Part shown: piece after piece, positions 34,210 to 36,849 of the stretch | Layout of the letters: each line of letters opens with the position of its first letter | Numbering within the stretch: position 1 is the first letter of the stretch | Assembly: GCA_902800325.1 (NCBI GenBank) | Contig: CADCDW010000014.1 | Span: 1-36,849, forward strand | DNA: 36,849 bases | Direction: 5' to 3' | Origin: an uncultured Lachnospiraceae bacterium | Lineage (GTDB): Bacteria > Bacillota > Clostridia > Lachnospirales > Lachnospiraceae | Position numbers and translations under genes: made by a program | The notes under the pieces: model-generated | Databases searched by the model: none | The model's input: the letters and a program-made list of their open reading frames with translations, nothing else | Told to the model about the DNA's origin: nothing

Positions 34210-34964
34210 TTTTTTGCCTTTCTGAACTCAGTCGAAAAATCTTTATCATAAAGACGTGATTTTTCATATTTATTTGTTTTAACCACATCACCCACAAGCA
34301 CAACGGCAGTTTTATATATATTATGTTCCTTTGCTGTTTCATAAAGAGTCGCAAGATTACATATATAGCTTTCTTCCTCCGGCCAGGTGGCTTTATATAC
34401 AAGTGCACAAGGCGTACTTTCTTTGTATCCTCCTGCTATGAGTCTCTTACTAAGTTCTTCCAACATACCCGTACTCAGATATATAGCCATGGAACAATTA
34501 TGCGCAGCAAAGCTCTCTATGGATTCCTTTTCAGGAACCTTGGTTTTTCCTTCCATGCGCGTAATAATCAATGATTGTGAAACCTCCGGCAGAGTATATT
34601 CCAGATTTAAAGCTGCAGCAGCGCCAAAACATGCACTGACCCCCGGACAGGTTTTATACTCTATACCAAACTTATCAAGTTCATTCATCTGCTCACGAAT
34701 CGCACCATACAAACTTGGATCTCCCGTATGAAGACGTACTGTCATCTTTTCCTCTTCTTCTGCTTTTAATATAACATTTATAACCTCTTCCAAAGTCATT
34801 TTTGAGCTGTCATGTATCACACAGTCATCTTTGGCATAATCAAGAAGTTCTTTATTGACAAGTGAACCGGCATATATAATTACATCAGCTTCATTTAAAA
34901 GCTTCATTCCTCTTACTGTTATTAAATCTACTGCTCCTGTTCCTGCACCAACAAAGTTAACCAT
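34206..34964 (-). CDS. cbiF: Cobalt-precorrin-4 C11-methyltransferase
   Basis: A SAM-dependent methylase of the anaerobic pathway. The 252-residue product begins VNFVGAGTGAVDLITVRGMKLLNEADVIIYAGSLVN, then MTVRLHTGDPSLYGAIREQMNEL, CPGVSACFGAAAALNLEYTLPEVSQSLIITRMEGKT and LVYKATWPEE, all CobM/CbiF signatures. AAGGAGCG before the ATG supports the start, which lies 37 bp inside the end of cbiD. It overlaps cbiG by 4 bp. The tight overlaps show one polycistronic, coupled unit. Confidence 0.96.
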   Translation of the reverse strand: MVNFVGAGTGAVDLITVRGMKLLNEADVIIYAGSLVNKELLDYAKDDCVIHDSSKMTLEEVINVILKAEEEEKMTVRLHTGDPSLYGAIREQMNELDKFGIEYKTCPGVSACFGAAAALNLEYTLPEVSQSLIITRMEGKTKVPEKESIESFAAHNCSMAIYLSTGMLEELSKRLIAGGYKESTPCALVYKATWPEEESYICNLATLYETAKEHNIYKTAVVLVGDVVKTNKYEKSRLYDKDFSTEFRKAKK

Positions 34965-36037
34965 CTGTCCGCTCCTTCACTTTTTGCAAGTTCTCCAAAC
35001 TCATTTGAATATAATATACATTCTATATCCAAATATTCTCCCGCTCTCTTTTTTAGATTATACATCACCTTTTCTAAAATATTATTCATTACCGCTTCTA
35101 ATTTGTTTTCATGTTTTATAAGTCTTAATGCTTCTTCCGTTGAGACTGATAAAAGCACTTCTTTTAAGGTCTTTGACGTTACATCCGCTCTTATACCGGC
35201 TGCAGCTATAAGTTCCATGCGGCAGTCAGCTTCTTTTGAATGTGTATTCATAATTCCGCCTGATACCTTAACCAGCTTACCTATATGCCCTGTCAAAAGC
35301 ATGGCTTTAAAGCCAAGTTCAACAGCCATATCTATAGTATCACCTATAAAATTACTGCATTTCACACTTCTATCAAGGTCATAGCCATATGTTCTTTGCA
35401 TAAAATCAATACCATAGTTTCCCGGTGAGACTGCTACATAATCATAGCCTTCTTTCCTTCTTTGATTTAAAAAAGTCCTAATCGTATCAAGAAGTGCCTG
35501 ATTGCTCATAGGCTCTACTATCCCACTTGTACCTATTATGGATATCCCGCCGACTATCCCCAGTTTTTCATTAAATGTTTTTTTTGCTATCTCTTCACCA
35601 TCCGGCACGGAAATAGTTATATTGAGACCTCCTCTGTAATCCGACTGTTCACATACCTGCCTTACTTCTTTTTCAATCATCCTTCTCGGTACACGATTGA
35701 TAGCTGCATTTCCAACCGGCTGGTCAAGTCCGGGTTTAGTGACTCTCCCTACACCTTTTCCGCCTTCTATTCTTATCTCATTTCCCTCATCAGCTAAAGA
35801 AACCTCTGCATATACAAGACAGCCTGTAGTTACATCGGGGTCATCTCCTCCATCTTTTAAAACTGCACACGAAACCATATTTTTTGAAAAGTTAATGTCA
35901 AGTATGTCTGTTTCATACATTATTCCTTTGGGAGTTTCAATGGATATCTTTTCTTTTTTAATACCAAGCAAAAGCATATAAGCTGCTGCCTTTGCCGCGG
36001 CACAAGCCGCACTTCCTGTTGTAAATCCGTATCTCAT
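34928..36037 (-). CDS. cbiD: Cobalt-precorrin-5B C1-methyltransferase
   Basis: Methylates C1 of cobalt-precorrin-5B using SAM. The 369-residue product begins MRYGFTTGSAACAAAKAAAYML, the CbiD N-terminal signature, followed by EGGKGVGRVTKPGLDQPVGNAAINRVPRRMI and VSPGNYGIDFM, with the C-terminal TGHIGKLVKVSGGIMNTHSKEADCR. The frame can be opened at 36082, but GGAGG 4 nt before the ATG at 36037 and the ATGA overlap with cbiC decide the start. The 3' end overlaps cbiF by 37 bp. Confidence 0.96.
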   Translation of the reverse strand: MRYGFTTGSAACAAAKAAAYMLLLGIKKEKISIETPKGIMYETDILDINFSKNMVSCAVLKDGGDDPDVTTGCLVYAEVSLADEGNEIRIEGGKGVGRVTKPGLDQPVGNAAINRVPRRMIEKEVRQVCEQSDYRGGLNITISVPDGEEIAKKTFNEKLGIVGGISIIGTSGIVEPMSNQALLDTIRTFLNQRRKEGYDYVAVSPGNYGIDFMQRTYGYDLDRSVKCSNFIGDTIDMAVELGFKAMLLTGHIGKLVKVSGGIMNTHSKEADCRMELIAAAGIRADVTSKTLKEVLLSVSTEEALRLIKHENKLEAVMNNILEKVMYNLKKRAGEYLDIECILYSNEFGELAKSEGADRWLTLLVQEQEQ

Positions 36038-36684
36038 TTTTCCTCCAGACCATCTCTTGCTATATATAAAAGAGCATTGCATATGGCAGCCGCTATATTA
36101 CTTCCACCTTTTCTTCCTCTGTTGATTATATAAGGCACATCTGAATCCAAAAAAAGTTCCTTTGCTGCTTCGACATTTACAAATCCTACAGGTACACCTA
36201 TTATAAAATCCGGTTTCCTTATACCTTTTGTCATAAACTCATATAATGTGATAAGTGCTGTCGGAGCATTGCCGATTGCCCATATAACCGGCTTATCTAT
36301 GTCAAGTGCTTTTTCCATACTTATACTTGCCCTGGTCACTCCACGTTTTTTTGCTTCCTTAGCTACATCCTCATCTGCCATATAACAATGTGCTTCTCCG
36401 CCCAGTAATGCAAGAGCCTTTTTATTGATACCCGAAAGGCTCATATTGGTATCTGTTACTATATCCGCACCATTTTTCAAAAGCTCCAACGCCTTTTCTA
36501 CAGCATTTTCAGAATAGCAAAGTGTTCTTGCATAATCAAAATCCGCACTTGTATGTATCGCCCGCATAGTTATAGCTTTTTGTTCTTTGGGAAGTGCTAT
36601 ATCCATTTTTTCCAATTCTCCGGCTATGATTTCAAAGCTTCTTTTTTCTATATCTCCCGGATTAATTATCTCAATATTATTCAT
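36034..36684 (-). CDS. cbiC: Cobalt-precorrin-8 methylmutase
   Basis: Moves the C11 methyl to C12, giving cobyrinate. The 216-residue product has MRAIHTSADFDYARTLCYSENAVEKALELLKNG (with the catalytic His of the family), IVTDTNMSLSGINKKAL, VIWAIGNAPTALITLYEFM and VGVPVGFVNVEAAKE. Its length is normal. The start overlaps the cobD stop (ATGA) and the stop overlaps the cbiD start, so all three are translationally coupled. Confidence 0.96.
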   Translation of the reverse strand: MNNIEIINPGDIEKRSFEIIAGELEKMDIALPKEQKAITMRAIHTSADFDYARTLCYSENAVEKALELLKNGADIVTDTNMSLSGINKKALALLGGEAHCYMADEDVAKEAKKRGVTRASISMEKALDIDKPVIWAIGNAPTALITLYEFMTKGIRKPDFIIGVPVGFVNVEAAKELFLDSDVPYIINRGRKGGSNIAAAICNALLYIARDGLEEK

Positions 36685-36849
36685 CTTAACAATTCCTTAA
36701 TCGCATCTATAAGAACTTCATTTTCAACATGTTTTTTTATGGCAATCCGATAATAACCTTTATCCAGACCATAGTAGTCAGAACAGTCCCTTATAAGTAT
36801 TTTCTTATCTAAAAGTTTATTATAAAGTAAGAGGGAAAAAAATATATGA
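36681..36849 (-). CDS. cobD: L-threonine-O-3-phosphate decarboxylase, C-terminal part (cut by window edge)
   Basis: The last 55 codons of a gene running off the right edge: YNKLLDKKILIRDCSDYYG, then LDKGYYRIAIKKHVENEVLIDAIKELLR. The LIRDCSxxYGL...YYRIAI pattern with a closing ENExLIxAI helix is the C-terminus of the PLP-dependent CobD/histidinol-phosphate-aminotransferase-like family, which makes aminopropanol phosphate for the nucleotide loop. The stop overlaps the cbiC start by ATGA, so it is the gene before cbiC in the operon. The PLP lysine lies outside the window. Confidence 0.8.
   Translation of the reverse strand, partial: HIFFSLLLYNKLLDKKILIRDCSDYYGLDKGYYRIAIKKHVENEVLIDAIKELLR

Noticed and set aside
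28230..36849. Search for a cobalamin riboswitch in the operon
   Set aside because: No B12-box-like conserved core was seen in the internal gaps; if present it should lie upstream of the operon, beyond the right edge.

Overview
This is an AT-rich chromosomal segment from a Gram-positive anaerobe, most likely a Lachnospiraceae-type member of the Clostridia. The case rests on strong AGGAGG ribosome-binding sites, TTGACA/TATAAT promoters, a Firmicutes-like str operon (rpsL-rpsG-fusA-tuf), a SpoVB/MurJ-like flippase, a PadR-HAAS-DUF4097 cassette and an anaerobic (cbi-type) cobalamin operon. Nearly all genes are on the minus strand. The exceptions are a DUF3892 gene and an hsp20 gene.

Layout. 1-8.7 kb is a housekeeping and accessory stretch: pyridoxal kinase, a zinc-ribbon protein, a lipid flippase, a SprA-like putative metalloprotease, an LRR protein, a tRNA-dihydrouridine synthase, an MmcQ/YjbR-MGMT fusion, a decayed flavodoxin, a Na+/Ca2+ exchanger and two small proteins. 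8.7-14.4 kb is a sensory block: an orphan sugar-type binding lipoprotein coupled to a membrane GGDEF-EAL protein, then a dCache chemoreceptor. 14.4-17 kb holds a DUF3892 gene and a complete-looking IS110-family element inserted just after the tuf terminator. 17-21.9 kb is the str operon, divergent from hsp20 (22.1 kb). 22.9-24.8 kb is a PadR-HAAS-DUF4097 operon with a clear promoter/operator. 24.8-25.2 kb is a 334-bp imperfect inverted repeat. 25.2-28.2 kb is a beta-propeller/HD-GYP receptor. 28.3 kb to the right edge is a tightly packed cobalamin operon: cobD (partial), cbiC, cbiD, cbiF, cbiG, cbiH, a cbiJ-cbiE-cbiT fusion, cbiA and a Cys-rich small protein.

Main discovery candidate. The 5' non-coding end of the IS110 element (about 16688-16860, same sense as the transposase) can fold into a closed, roughly 170-nt two-domain RNA. 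Its outer stem is a perfect 9-bp pairing and its first domain has a perfect 13-bp stem. One loop segment matches the insertion-site flank at 10 of 11 positions. A second segment near the 3' end matches the complement of the element's own end at 9 of 10. This is the arrangement expected of an IS110 bridge RNA with target and donor guides.

Other notable items are nine 15-bp repeats coding pentapeptide-like repeats inside cbiG, the CbiJ-CbiE-CbiT triple fusion, a pseudoknot-capable core in the long inverted repeat at 24.8-25.2 kb, and exactly 20-bp-spaced repeats upstream of the chemoreceptor promoter. All calls come from reading the sequence; no database search or folding program was run.
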